The position numbers and the translations under genes were made by a program. From Bacteroidia bacterium (GTDB lineage Bacteria > Bacteroidota > Bacteroidia > Flavobacteriales > Flavobacteriaceae), in NCBI GenBank assembly GCA_030427985.1, contig JAUIBH010000001.1, positions 23,904-87,903 on the forward strand: 64,000 nucleotides of DNA. The letters are read 5' to 3'. Positions within the stretch are counted from its first letter, which is position 1, and each line of letters starts with the position of its first letter. The notes beneath the pieces were generated by a model. It worked only from the letters and a program-made list of their open reading frames with translations. It was not told the DNA's origin and searched no databases. Below, piece by piece: positions 34,675-42,887 of this stretch.

Positions 34675-36519
34675 TCACAGGTCAACTTTGCTTATAATTC
34701 CAACCACATTGGAGCCCACACAAACCGGTAGGCATCCTATTTGATGCTCTTTCATGATTTTTTTGGCTGTTTTAATTTCAGTTTTGGGCTGTACCGTTAT
34801 TACATTTTTTATCATAATATCAGACACTCGCGCTCCATTTATGTCGATTTTCCCCAATTTTTCAATGTGGCTCCAGGTCAACAAGCCCACCAACTCCCCT
34901 TTGGTGTTCTCAACGGGCAGATGATGGATGTTGTTCCACTGCATGATGGAGATGGCCAAATTGGCAAAATCATCCTCATACAATTTCATAAGTCTGGTGG
35001 ACATAATTTGCCCCACCCAATTAAAAGACTCCCTTTTCTGGGCAATTCCCTCAATTGATGGCCACTCGTGAACCGGTTTATCTGATTTTTGGTTTATATA
35101 CATGGCTTTGGTCAACTGCACCAACGCACTGTCCTGTTTCATCTGTTTCCTGAGTTCCCTGTAGTTTCTTATTTGCCATTCTGCTCCCGTGCCCAAACGA
35201 ACCCTGGTCTCCACTATACCCAATAGGTTTTGAATGTCCCTATCGTCAATGTTTATCTTTTTCAACCCTTCATAAGCTATGGGAAGTAGTTCGCCCAGTA
35301 CCAATTTTTTTAGGGTAACGGGCCTGCCCAGCCATGTAAAGACCGTTTGTCTTCCGTTCATAGCCGATTTTATGAAATTAAGTTTGGCCTCCCTGAAATC
35401 CATAATAGCGGGCATATCATCAAACTTTTTGGGCCGTCCCACCATCAATCCCACCCAAAAGGCAAAATTGGCCATCTGGTCGGCCACTGATGGTCCAGAA
35501 GGAATGTACCGGTTCTCAATACGCAAATGAGGCTTTCCATTACCTACTCCATAACAAGGCCTGTTCCAGCGGTACACCGTACTATTGAAAAGGTGTAATG
35601 CTTCGAGTTTTGGAATGCTTCCTTTTTCTAAAAGTTGAAGGGAGTTTTTCTCAATGGGTTTGGTCAAAACTATGCGATGGGTGGAAATATCTTCCTTAAA
35701 AATTTGAACCACCGATTCTTCCTGCCATCGTTCCCCAAAGAAAACCCTTGCCACCTGTTCTTTTACAGCATTGGTCCACTTACGAGTGTCCAAACTTTGC
35801 TGAAAAAGGGCTATACGGGTTTCCTTCCAAAGTTCTTTGCCCAAGAGCAAAGGAGAGTTGCAAGATGCTCCCAAAACAGGCCCCGCTATGGCCTGGGCCC
35901 AATTGTAACTTTTAATAAAATCTTCGGGACTGACCTGTAAATGCAGTTGAAAGCTGGTATTGCAGGCTTCAAAAAGCACCGAGTCATGGTGCAATGATAA
36001 TTCATCCACTCCCTTTATTCTGAGGGTAAAATCATCCCCCCGCCATGCCTTTAAAACATCATTTATCCTATAATATCGGGGAATGGGGGTCATAAAATCC
36101 ATGCCCAACTCATCTTTTGAAATGGTGGGCAGAATTCCGGTCAACAAGACCTTGGCGCCGTGCTTTGCTGCATAGGTTTTGGCCTTTTTCAACAATCCCT
36201 TCAGTTGCTTCTCAACAGCTGCAAAGCAATTCCCTTCAAGTTTTACCGGATCCAGATTTGCTTCCAAATTGTAGCTGGCCAGTTCAGTTGTAAAATGGGA
36301 ATCGTCAATGTCCTTTATGATATCCAATGAGAGCGGAGCTGGCCTAAACTCACGGTTGATAAGGCACATTTCCTGTTCGGCCCCTATGCGTTGAATATCA
36401 TTTTCAATCATACCACCCATCATCATCAGCTCCAGAGCTCGTATGTCGTCAATTAAATGCTGAACGAACGCTTTGCGCTCTTTCTCATTAAACTTACTGT
36501 CAGTAATATGCTCTCCCAT
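34675..36519 (-). CDS. Carboxylate-amine ligase (GCS2-like) fused to CBS pair
   Basis: A 614-residue protein with an N-terminal ATP-grasp-like glutamate-cysteine ligase domain (GCS2/YbdK type) and two CBS repeats at the C-terminus. The ligase domain shows IQRIGAEQEMCLINREFRP near residue 42, and FQLHLQV and CNSPLLLG further on. The CBS part (about 490-614) contains SIMQWNNIHHLPVENTKGEL and VSDIMIKNVITVQP, ending GIISKVDL. CBS pairs usually bind adenosyl compounds and sense energy status. The start at 36519 (MGEHITDSKF) is preferred to ATGs at 36546 and 36585, because a predicted -7 box ends only two bases before 36546. It is followed by the aspartoacylase-like gene. Substrates are unknown. 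Confidence 0.78.
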   Translation of the reverse strand: MGEHITDSKFNEKERKAFVQHLIDDIRALELMMMGGMIENDIQRIGAEQEMCLINREFRPAPLSLDIIKDIDDSHFTTELASYNLEANLDPVKLEGNCFAAVEKQLKGLLKKAKTYAAKHGAKVLLTGILPTISKDELGMDFMTPIPRYYRINDVLKAWRGDDFTLRIKGVDELSLHHDSVLFEACNTSFQLHLQVSPEDFIKSYNWAQAIAGPVLGASCNSPLLLGKELWKETRIALFQQSLDTRKWTNAVKEQVARVFFGERWQEESVVQIFKEDISTHRIVLTKPIEKNSLQLLEKGSIPKLEALHLFNSTVYRWNRPCYGVGNGKPHLRIENRYIPSGPSVADQMANFAFWVGLMVGRPKKFDDMPAIMDFREAKLNFIKSAMNGRQTVFTWLGRPVTLKKLVLGELLPIAYEGLKKINIDDRDIQNLLGIVETRVRLGTGAEWQIRNYRELRKQMKQDSALVQLTKAMYINQKSDKPVHEWPSIEGIAQKRESFNWVGQIMSTRLMKLYEDDFANLAISIMQWNNIHHLPVENTKGELVGLLTWSHIEKLGKIDINGARVSDIMIKNVITVQPKTEIKTAKKIMKEHQIGCLPVCVGSNVVGIISKVDL

Positions 36520-36548
36520 TGCTAAGGAAATTGAACTTTTATCCATGT

Positions 36549-36591
36549 TAAAGCTACGAAGTGCCAGAGGGCTAAAAAATGACACTTATCA
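36549..36591 (-). promoter_or_regulatory. Fnr-like promoter of the ligase-CBS/hydrolase operon
   Basis: Operator TGACACTTATCA (36580-36591), then 23 bases, then reverse-strand -7 box TAGCTTTA (36549-36556). The expected transcript start lies past the ATG at 36546, so the ATG at 36519, 29 bases after the box, is the likely start codon. Confidence 0.75.
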
Positions 36592-36611
36592 TATATGGAT
36601 TTGTACCGTAC

Positions 36612-36654
36612 TGACATTTATCATGTTTTATACTGAGCCTTGCCATTAATTTTG
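36612..36654 (+). promoter_or_regulatory. Fnr-like promoter of hemN-usp
   Basis: Operator TGACATTTATCA (36612-36623), then 23 bases, then -7 box TAATTTTG (36647-36654), 25 bases before the hemN ATG. It stands back to back with the operator at 36580-36591. Confidence 0.8.
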
Positions 36655-36679
36655 GTCTTGTAATAAATTGGTATGAGTT

Positions 36680-38038
36680 ATGTGTGGATTAGTACAGAAA
36701 TATAATGTGCCGGGGCCTAGGTACACCAGTTATCCAACAGTTCCGTATTGGGATTTGGACAATTTTTCTGGTAAACGCTGGAAATCAACTGTATTGAAAG
36801 CCTTTCAGGAAAATCCCAAAGAAGGAATCAGCCTATATGTACACCTTCCTTTTTGCGAAAGTATGTGCACATTTTGTGGTTGCCACAAGCGCATCACAAA
36901 AAGGCATGAGCTGGAGCTTCCTTATATTAACAGTGTATTGAAAGAATGGAAGTTATATGTTGACCTGTTGGGGACCAAACCCATCATTAAAGAACTTCAT
37001 TTGGGTGGTGGAACGCCCACTTTTTTCTCTCCGGAACACTTAAAAATATTGATAAATGGAATTCTCCTGAACAGCAAAAAGGCGGAAAACGCCCAATTCA
37101 GTTTTGAAGGGCATCCAAACAATACAACCAAAGCGCACCTACAGGCCCTTTTTGATGTGGGGTTTAGAAGGGTCTGTTACGGTGTGCAGGATTATAACAT
37201 GACCGTTCAAAGGGCCATAAACAGAATCCAACCCTTTGAAAATGTAAAAAACGTGACCGATTGGGCCAGGGAAATAGGGTATACCTCAGTAGGACATGAT
37301 ATTATCTACGGGCTGCCATTTCAGGACTGCGCCCATGTAGAGGAGACCATTAAAAAGACCAATGCCCTACGCCCAGACCGAATTGCTTTTTACAGCTATG
37401 CCCACGTGCCTTGGCTCAAGGGAAATGGACAACGGGGTTACAAGGAAACTGACCTGCCTTCTTCCGTAGTGAAAAAAGCACAATACGAAATGGGCAAAAA
37501 AATGCTGACAGATTTCGGATACAAAGATGTGGGGATGGACCATTTTGCCCTACCTACTGATGACCTCTATACCGCATTGACCCACGGAACCCTTCACCGA
37601 AACTTTATGGGCTATACCCCATCAAAGACCAAATTAATGATAGGTCTTGGTGTATCCAGCATCAGTGATAGCTGGTACGGATTTGCCCAAAATGTAAAGA
37701 GTCTGGAAGAATATGAACATTTGGTTTCGCACGATGTTATTCCTATTTTTAGAGGACATATTCTGAACTCAGAGGATGAAATCGTAAGAAAGCACATTCT
37801 TAATCTCATGTGCCGATTTGAAACTTCCTGGGATACGGAAGAAGCTGAAATAGTCGATTTTCAGAGTATCATTGAAAACCTATCGGAAATGGAATCTGAT
37901 GGTTTAGTGGAGATAGGAGAAAATCAGATTTCAGTGACCGAAAAAGGAAGACCTTTTGTAAGGAACATTAGTATGGCCTTTGATTTGAAACTGCATCGAA
38001 AGAAACCAGAAACCCGAATATTTTCCATGACCGTTTAA
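36680..38038 (+). CDS. hemN: Oxygen-independent coproporphyrinogen III oxidase
   Basis: A 452-residue radical SAM enzyme that decarboxylates coproporphyrinogen III in heme synthesis without oxygen. The N-terminus KYNVPGPRYTSYPTVPYWD and the iron-sulfur motif CESMCTFCGC (near residues 58-67, cysteines spaced CxxxCxxC) are classical HemN. The LHLGGGTPTFF motif follows near 110. The C-terminal HemN domain HIFRG-like and YGVQDYNMTVQRAINR region are present. Length is normal. It is preceded by an Fnr-like promoter and followed after 17 bases by a usp gene, consistent with heme supply for the cbb3 oxidase under low oxygen. Confidence 0.96.
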   Translation: MCGLVQKYNVPGPRYTSYPTVPYWDLDNFSGKRWKSTVLKAFQENPKEGISLYVHLPFCESMCTFCGCHKRITKRHELELPYINSVLKEWKLYVDLLGTKPIIKELHLGGGTPTFFSPEHLKILINGILLNSKKAENAQFSFEGHPNNTTKAHLQALFDVGFRRVCYGVQDYNMTVQRAINRIQPFENVKNVTDWAREIGYTSVGHDIIYGLPFQDCAHVEETIKKTNALRPDRIAFYSYAHVPWLKGNGQRGYKETDLPSSVVKKAQYEMGKKMLTDFGYKDVGMDHFALPTDDLYTALTHGTLHRNFMGYTPSKTKLMIGLGVSSISDSWYGFAQNVKSLEEYEHLVSHDVIPIFRGHILNSEDEIVRKHILNLMCRFETSWDTEEAEIVDFQSIIENLSEMESDGLVEIGENQISVTEKGRPFVRNISMAFDLKLHRKKPETRIFSMTV

Positions 38039-38055
38039 CCTAAAAAAAGAAACAA

Positions 38056-38877
38056 ATGAAAAGTATAGTTGTACCCGTAGATTTTTCAGAACAATCTGAA
38101 AACGCCCTAAAAGTGGCCGCATCCCTGGCCAAAGAAAACAATGCCGAGTTGTTGGTGCTGCACATGTTGGAACTTTCACCGGCCATAATGAGTGAGTCTG
38201 GCTATGTATCACAAGAACAAGTGGTTCACTTGATCAAAATAGGCGAAAAACGATTTGCCGACTTTTTGGACAAACCGTATTTAAAAGATGTCAACATTGT
38301 TCCCGTAATTAAGCATTATAAAGTGTTCAGTGAGGTGAACGAAGTTGCCGAAAAGCACAACGCCGACCTTATTGTGATGGGCTCTCACGGCACAGACGGG
38401 CTCCAAGAGATCTTTATAGGATCCAATACTGAACGTGTTGTTCGTACTTCTGATGTCCCCGTATTGGTCATTAAAGGTGAAATGAACGGGTTTAAGCCCA
38501 AAAACTTTGTCTTTGCCTGTGATTTTTCAGAAGAAAATGTTCCCGCTCTCAAAAAAGCTGTGGAAATGGCCAAACTTTTAAAATCCAAATTACAGTTGAT
38601 CTACATCAATACGCCTGGGGACGAATTTTTGAGTACCGATGATGCCTACGAAAAAATTTCAAAGTTTTTGGATACGGCCAAACTTGGCCTAACAGTGGAA
38701 ATCTACAACGACTACACTGTAGAAAAAGGGGTGCTCAATTACTGCGACAAGGTTATGGCCGATATTATTGGCATTCCTACGCACGGTAGAAGGGGATTGT
38801 CCCATTTCTTTATGGGAAGTATTGGTGAGGATATCGCCAATCATTCCAATATCCCTGTGATAACCTTTAAGATTTAA
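38056..38877 (+). CDS. Universal stress protein, tandem UspA domains
   Basis: A 273-residue protein with two UspA domains. The first starts MKSIVVPVDFSEQSENALKVA and has the loop IVMGSHGTDGLQEIFIGSNTE, a full G-2x-G-9x-G(S/T) nucleotide-binding signature. The second domain starts NFVFACDFSEENVPALKKAV and ends in GIPTHGRRGLSHFFMGSIGE, also a full signature. It may therefore bind ATP in both domains. It is 17 bases downstream of hemN and shares its Fnr-like promoter. The exact role is not known; UspA homologs of the same kind lie at 29843 and 49886. Confidence 0.9.
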   Translation: MKSIVVPVDFSEQSENALKVAASLAKENNAELLVLHMLELSPAIMSESGYVSQEQVVHLIKIGEKRFADFLDKPYLKDVNIVPVIKHYKVFSEVNEVAEKHNADLIVMGSHGTDGLQEIFIGSNTERVVRTSDVPVLVIKGEMNGFKPKNFVFACDFSEENVPALKKAVEMAKLLKSKLQLIYINTPGDEFLSTDDAYEKISKFLDTAKLGLTVEIYNDYTVEKGVLNYCDKVMADIIGIPTHGRRGLSHFFMGSIGEDIANHSNIPVITFKI

Positions 38878-38911
38878 TGGATTGCATTTTTGATTGGTTT
38901 CATGCAATTCA

Positions 38912-38948
38912 AAAAAAGGGGAGTCAGCTTAAACTGACTCCCTTTTTT
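38912..38948. terminator. Bidirectional terminator between usp and the CoA-transferase
   Basis: GGGAGTCAG (38919-38927) pairs with CTGACTCCC (38934-38942) around CTTAAA. The stem continues as A/T pairs, with A7 on the left and T6 on the right (38943-38948). It can serve both convergent transcripts. Confidence 0.8.
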
Positions 38949-38970
38949 AGTTCTTTCCCCAAAGAAAAGC

Positions 38971-40239
38971 TTATCCGTGAAACCGTTCATAGGCCGCCTT
39001 TTCCAGCTCCTCTCTATGATTAGGGTGCGCAATGGAAATTAGTGCTTTGGCACGTTGTTGCAAATTCTTTCCAAAGAGATTCACCACGCCATATTCAGTA
39101 GCTACGTAATGCATATGGGCACGCGTGGTGGTAACCCCAGCACCTTGCTTTAAAAAGGGCGTTATTTTAGATACTCCCTTTTTTGTAGTAGATGACATGG
39201 CTATGATGGGTTTGCCACCTGGTGAAAGCGATGCCCCGCGCATAAAATCCATTTGGCCGCCAACACCTGAAAATTGGTACCCTCCAATGGTATCTGCACA
39301 AACTTGTCCGGTAAGGTCAATTTCTATGGCGCTATTGATAGCCGTTGCTTTTGGGTTTCTTCGGATTCTGGCCGTATCGTTGGTATAACCGGAGTCCCTG
39401 AAATCACAAATGGGATTATCGTCTATAAAATCATACAGTTTTTGGGAACCTACGGCAAAGCAACTTACAATTTTACCTCGTTTCACTGCCTTTTCCTTCC
39501 CGTTGATGACACCGCTCGCCAAAAGCGGCAATACACCATCGGAAAACATCTCAGTATGAATGCCCAGGTTTTTATGGTTCCCCAAGTTAGATAACACCGC
39601 ATTGGGTATGTTCCCAATGCCCATTTGTAAGGTAGCGCCGTCTTCTATCAACGAGGCCACGTGCCTTCCGATTTCGTGTTCCACTTCCGATATTTCAGTC
39701 GGATTATGTTGGTGAATGGGCCTATCGACCTCTATTGCGAACTCGATTTCATCAATATGAACTATTCCTGTTCCATGGGTGCGTGGTACTTGTGGATTTA
39801 TCTGCGCTACAATTTTTTTTGCGGTCCGTACCGCGGGCAATGCCACATCCACTGAAACACCAAGAGAACAATAGCCATGCTTGTCTGGTGGTGATACCTG
39901 AACAAAAGCCACATCTAAAGGAAGGTACTCATCTGCAAATAGCCAAGGTATCTCACTTAAAAAAACAGGGATGTAATCACCCATATATGTATTTACATAA
40001 CTTCTTACATTGCCCCCTACAAAACATGCGTTTAAGGTAAAGGCTTCGCAGTAGGGTTTTCTCGTATACTTGGCATCCCCTTCAGTGTGGATGGAAATTA
40101 TCTCTACGTCCTTCAACTCATTGTGACGCTCACAGAGCGCATCAATCAATTCGTTTGGGGTCATGGCCGCTCCTTGGAAAAAGACCCGGTCGCCTGAGTT
40201 AACAATTCCTACTGCTTCTTCCGCTGCTGTTATTTTCAT
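38971..40239 (-). CDS. Acetyl-CoA hydrolase/CoA-transferase family protein
   Basis: A 422-residue CoA-transferase of the 4-hydroxybutyrate/acetate CoA-transferase type. The catalytic glutamate lies in LGIHTEMFSDGVLPLL near residue 230. The GIGNIPNAVLSNL and GGQMDFMRGASLSPGGKPI segments are the CoA-binding signatures, and ATEYGVVNLFGKNLQQRA is near the C-terminus. It moves CoA between acyl groups, giving for example acetate from acetyl-CoA. It is the last gene of the cbb3 oxidase operon, 14 bases after the TauE-like gene, an unusual place that suggests overflow or acetate metabolism under low oxygen. The acyl donor is not resolved. Confidence 0.88.
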   Translation of the reverse strand: MKITAAEEAVGIVNSGDRVFFQGAAMTPNELIDALCERHNELKDVEIISIHTEGDAKYTRKPYCEAFTLNACFVGGNVRSYVNTYMGDYIPVFLSEIPWLFADEYLPLDVAFVQVSPPDKHGYCSLGVSVDVALPAVRTAKKIVAQINPQVPRTHGTGIVHIDEIEFAIEVDRPIHQHNPTEISEVEHEIGRHVASLIEDGATLQMGIGNIPNAVLSNLGNHKNLGIHTEMFSDGVLPLLASGVINGKEKAVKRGKIVSCFAVGSQKLYDFIDDNPICDFRDSGYTNDTARIRRNPKATAINSAIEIDLTGQVCADTIGGYQFSGVGGQMDFMRGASLSPGGKPIIAMSSTTKKGVSKITPFLKQGAGVTTTRAHMHYVATEYGVVNLFGKNLQQRAKALISIAHPNHREELEKAAYERFHG

Positions 40240-40253
40240 TATGGATTAGATTT

Positions 40254-40964
40254 TTAAGGTTGATGGCATTCTATGGTTGCTGTAACTGAATCTGTAGGTG
40301 CAGGTTTTGGGGAAACATAGGGTATGCCCAATCCCAGCCCGCGTACAATAAACAAAACGCCTATGATGACCACAAATACCGGTATCAATTTCTGTATTTT
40401 GGATTTTATGGAGGTACTGAACATTCCTCTGGAATATACCACCAATGACATTAGCGGTACTGTTCCCAGACCAAAAACCATCATATAAAGGCCTCCCTCT
40501 ATAGGATTCCCCATGGCCATAGCACCCAGCAGCGCCATATAGACCAAACCGCAGGGCAGAAAGCCATTCAAGAAGCCGATGGTTAAAAATGTATCGGGTG
40601 TTTTTTTCTTGAGTTCGGCACCAAGCTTGGATTTTACCTTCCCGATAATGGAGTAAATGGGTGACAACAACTTGTGTCCGTTCAGGTATTTTCCAGGAAT
40701 GAGCACCAAAACAATCATAAGCACTCCTATTCCAATGGACAGTTTTTGCTGGATTCCGAACAAAGACAATCCTTTGCCTAAAAGTCCAAATAGCACGCCG
40801 ATAATGCCATAGGCCAGCAGTCTTCCGAAATGGTAAATGGACAGTTGCCCAGTTTTTTTAACAGTGTTCGCCTGTTCCAAAGGCAACATAAAGGCTATTG
40901 GCCCACACATGCCCAAGCAGTGCAAGCTTCCCAAGAGTCCCAGAACCAGTGCGGATGTCAACAT
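40254..40964 (-). CDS. Sulfite exporter TauE/SafE-family membrane protein of the cco cluster
   Basis: A 236-residue polytopic protein with six predicted helices. The start LVLGLLGSLHCLGMCGPIAFML carries the HCxGMCGP motif of the heme/copper maturation-related TauE/SafE subgroup, similar in plan to DsbD-like and CcoI-associated proteins. The second half repeats the plan in FLNGFLPCGLVYMALLGAM. Genes of this kind are regular members of cbb3 oxidase operons in Bacteroidota and proteobacteria and are thought to help copper delivery. It follows fixH by two bases and precedes the CoA-transferase gene by 14. Confidence 0.86.
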   Translation of the reverse strand: MLTSALVLGLLGSLHCLGMCGPIAFMLPLEQANTVKKTGQLSIYHFGRLLAYGIIGVLFGLLGKGLSLFGIQQKLSIGIGVLMIVLVLIPGKYLNGHKLLSPIYSIIGKVKSKLGAELKKKTPDTFLTIGFLNGFLPCGLVYMALLGAMAMGNPIEGGLYMMVFGLGTVPLMSLVVYSRGMFSTSIKSKIQKLIPVFVVIIGVLFIVRGLGLGIPYVSPKPAPTDSVTATIECHQP

Positions 40965-40966
40965 GA

Positions 40967-41413
40967 TCAGTAGACTAATTTTTCTTTATGCAAAAAGGAA
41001 TTACCTTCGTATTCCCAGTTTATGGAAATGTCCCAGCGACCGTCTACCAAGCGATTGTCAGGTATGAGCAAATGTGCTTTGGACAAACTTATGGGAAAGT
41101 TAGTATCCAAATGCTTGTTAGACGGTCTATAAAGGGACACTGTTCCACTTATCTTTTTGGGGTTGAAACGTTCAGGAAAATAAACTACCAAACCCTCATT
41201 TGTTATTTCAACCTTTAGATTGGCATTCATTTCTGTTGCCGTTTTTGATGCATCTATCTCTTGCTGATAGGACAATTCTTTTTTATAATACTCCTCCGTC
41301 ACCAAATCGTGGTTGGCCCTATCATCCGTACTCATTCTGAAGACGAAGTATAAAATAAAGGTGATAAACCCTATAAATGCCAATACGATTCCCGTTCCCC
41401 AATTAATTTTCAT
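40967..41413 (-). CDS. ccoH: FixH-family cbb3 oxidase accessory protein
   Basis: A 148-residue membrane-anchored protein with one N-terminal helix (about 7-27, GTGIVLAFIGFITFILYFVF) and a periplasmic domain. VTEEYYKKELSYQQEIDA is the family signature near 40-57. FixH/CcoH assists assembly of the cbb3 oxidase. It sits between ccoG (11 bases upstream) and the TauE-like gene (two bases downstream), the usual gene order. Length is normal for Bacteroidota. Confidence 0.9.
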   Translation of the reverse strand: MKINWGTGIVLAFIGFITFILYFVFRMSTDDRANHDLVTEEYYKKELSYQQEIDASKTATEMNANLKVEITNEGLVVYFPERFNPKKISGTVSLYRPSNKHLDTNFPISLSKAHLLIPDNRLVDGRWDISINWEYEGNSFLHKEKLVY

Positions 41414-41424
41414 CTCAATCTTTA

Positions 41425-42834
41425 TTAATTATAGCTTCTTGGTGCCAAAAACTGGGTCACCGTGGTTTCTATAAGTTTATCCCCACTATACACCCCTATT
41501 TTCAATTTGTCCTTATCGCCATTCAATGCCGAGGCATTTATTTCTATAAAAAGGGTTCCTTCCGTCAATTCTTCCGCCGGAACAGTAAAAGTATCTTGGG
41601 ATACCATTTTAATCTCTCCGTTGTGTGACATTAACTCAAAAGATACATTTTCGATATCCTTTGTAGTCTTGTTCACCAATTTATAGGTGTACACATTACT
41701 GATGATGTTGTTCTCTTTTCGCTCATACAGTTGCCCAGGCAATCGTAAGATATTGGCCTCAACCTCATTTCGTAAGAACAACATCCCAATTAAAATTCCC
41801 GTCAATACAACCAGCACTGCCGTATATCCCTTCATGCGGGGTGTAAACTTAAACTTGTTTTTGTTGATGATCTCATCTTCACTAGCGTATCTGATCAGCC
41901 CTTTAGGCTTGTTGATACTGTCCATAATATGGTCGCATTCATCAATACAAGCCGTACAGTTTACACACTCCAACTGGGTCCCATTACGGATGTCAATTCC
42001 CGTAGGGCAAACATTCACACACTGGAAGCAATCAATACAATCGCCATGTCCAAGCGCATCCCGATCTTCGTTTTTTCTGAATTTTTTACGGCCGTTTTCA
42101 CCTTCACCGCGTTTATGATCGTAGGCCACCACAATGGATTTATTATCCAACAGTACCCCTTGCAATCTACCATAAGGGCAGGCTATGATACAAACCTGTT
42201 CCCGAAACCAGGCGAAAATGAAGTAGAACACCCCGGTAAAAATCAACAATGGAATCATGGTTCCTAAATGGGCCATGGGGCCATCAGTGATATATTGAAT
42301 CAGCTTATCACTACCAATCAAATACGCCAAAAAGACATTGGCTATCAGAAAGGAAATAATGAAAAAGATGACCCACTTCAATACTCTTTTCCTGATCTTT
42401 TTTCCGGTCCAGGGTGCTTTGGCCAATCGCATTTGGGCTCCTCTGTCCCCATCTATCCAATATTCGATCCTACGGAAGACCATTTCCAAGAAAATGGTCT
42501 GAGGGCACATCCAACCGCAAAAAATACGCCCATAAGCGACCGTAAACAGCGCAATGAAAATCACGCCAATAATCATGGAAACGACCACCAAGTGAAAATC
42601 CTGGGGCCAAAATGGAAGTCCAAATATATTGAAGCGGCGCTCCAGCACATTGAACATTAAAAATTGATGCCCATTTATTTTTACAAAGGGGGCTGCTATC
42701 AAGAAAATCAGTAGAAAGTAACTCACATACTTTCTATAATCGTAGTACCGCCCACTGGGTTTCTTTGGAAATATCCAATTCCGCTTTCCTTCTTGTGTGA
42801 TTGTGCCTATGGAATCCCTAAAATTCTCTTCCAT
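41425..42834 (-). CDS. ccoG: Cytochrome c oxidase accessory protein CcoG (polyferredoxin-like)
   Basis: A 469-residue membrane protein with two 4Fe-4S clusters, involved in copper reduction/insertion during cbb3 oxidase assembly. About five membrane helices lie in the first 330 residues, with the FixG signature GRIFCGWMCPQTIFLE near 105. The ferredoxin motifs are CIDCFQCVNVCPTGI and CVNCTACIDECDHIM near 260-300. A C-terminal immunoglobulin-like FixG domain (about 365-469) follows. It is 53 bases after ccoP and 11 before fixH in the cco operon. Confidence 0.95.
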   Translation of the reverse strand: MEENFRDSIGTITQEGKRNWIFPKKPSGRYYDYRKYVSYFLLIFLIAAPFVKINGHQFLMFNVLERRFNIFGLPFWPQDFHLVVVSMIIGVIFIALFTVAYGRIFCGWMCPQTIFLEMVFRRIEYWIDGDRGAQMRLAKAPWTGKKIRKRVLKWVIFFIISFLIANVFLAYLIGSDKLIQYITDGPMAHLGTMIPLLIFTGVFYFIFAWFREQVCIIACPYGRLQGVLLDNKSIVVAYDHKRGEGENGRKKFRKNEDRDALGHGDCIDCFQCVNVCPTGIDIRNGTQLECVNCTACIDECDHIMDSINKPKGLIRYASEDEIINKNKFKFTPRMKGYTAVLVVLTGILIGMLFLRNEVEANILRLPGQLYERKENNIISNVYTYKLVNKTTKDIENVSFELMSHNGEIKMVSQDTFTVPAEELTEGTLFIEINASALNGDKDKLKIGVYSGDKLIETTVTQFLAPRSYN

Positions 42835-42887
42835 CGAACTGTCTGATTTATCAATTCATTATTCTACCATAGACAACCCTAAAAGGG

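Noticed and set aside
38879..38909. Inverted repeat ATTGCAT/ATGCAAT just before the terminator
   Set aside because: Only seven pairs with a long loop and no T tract; not a convincing element beside the strong hairpin at 38912.
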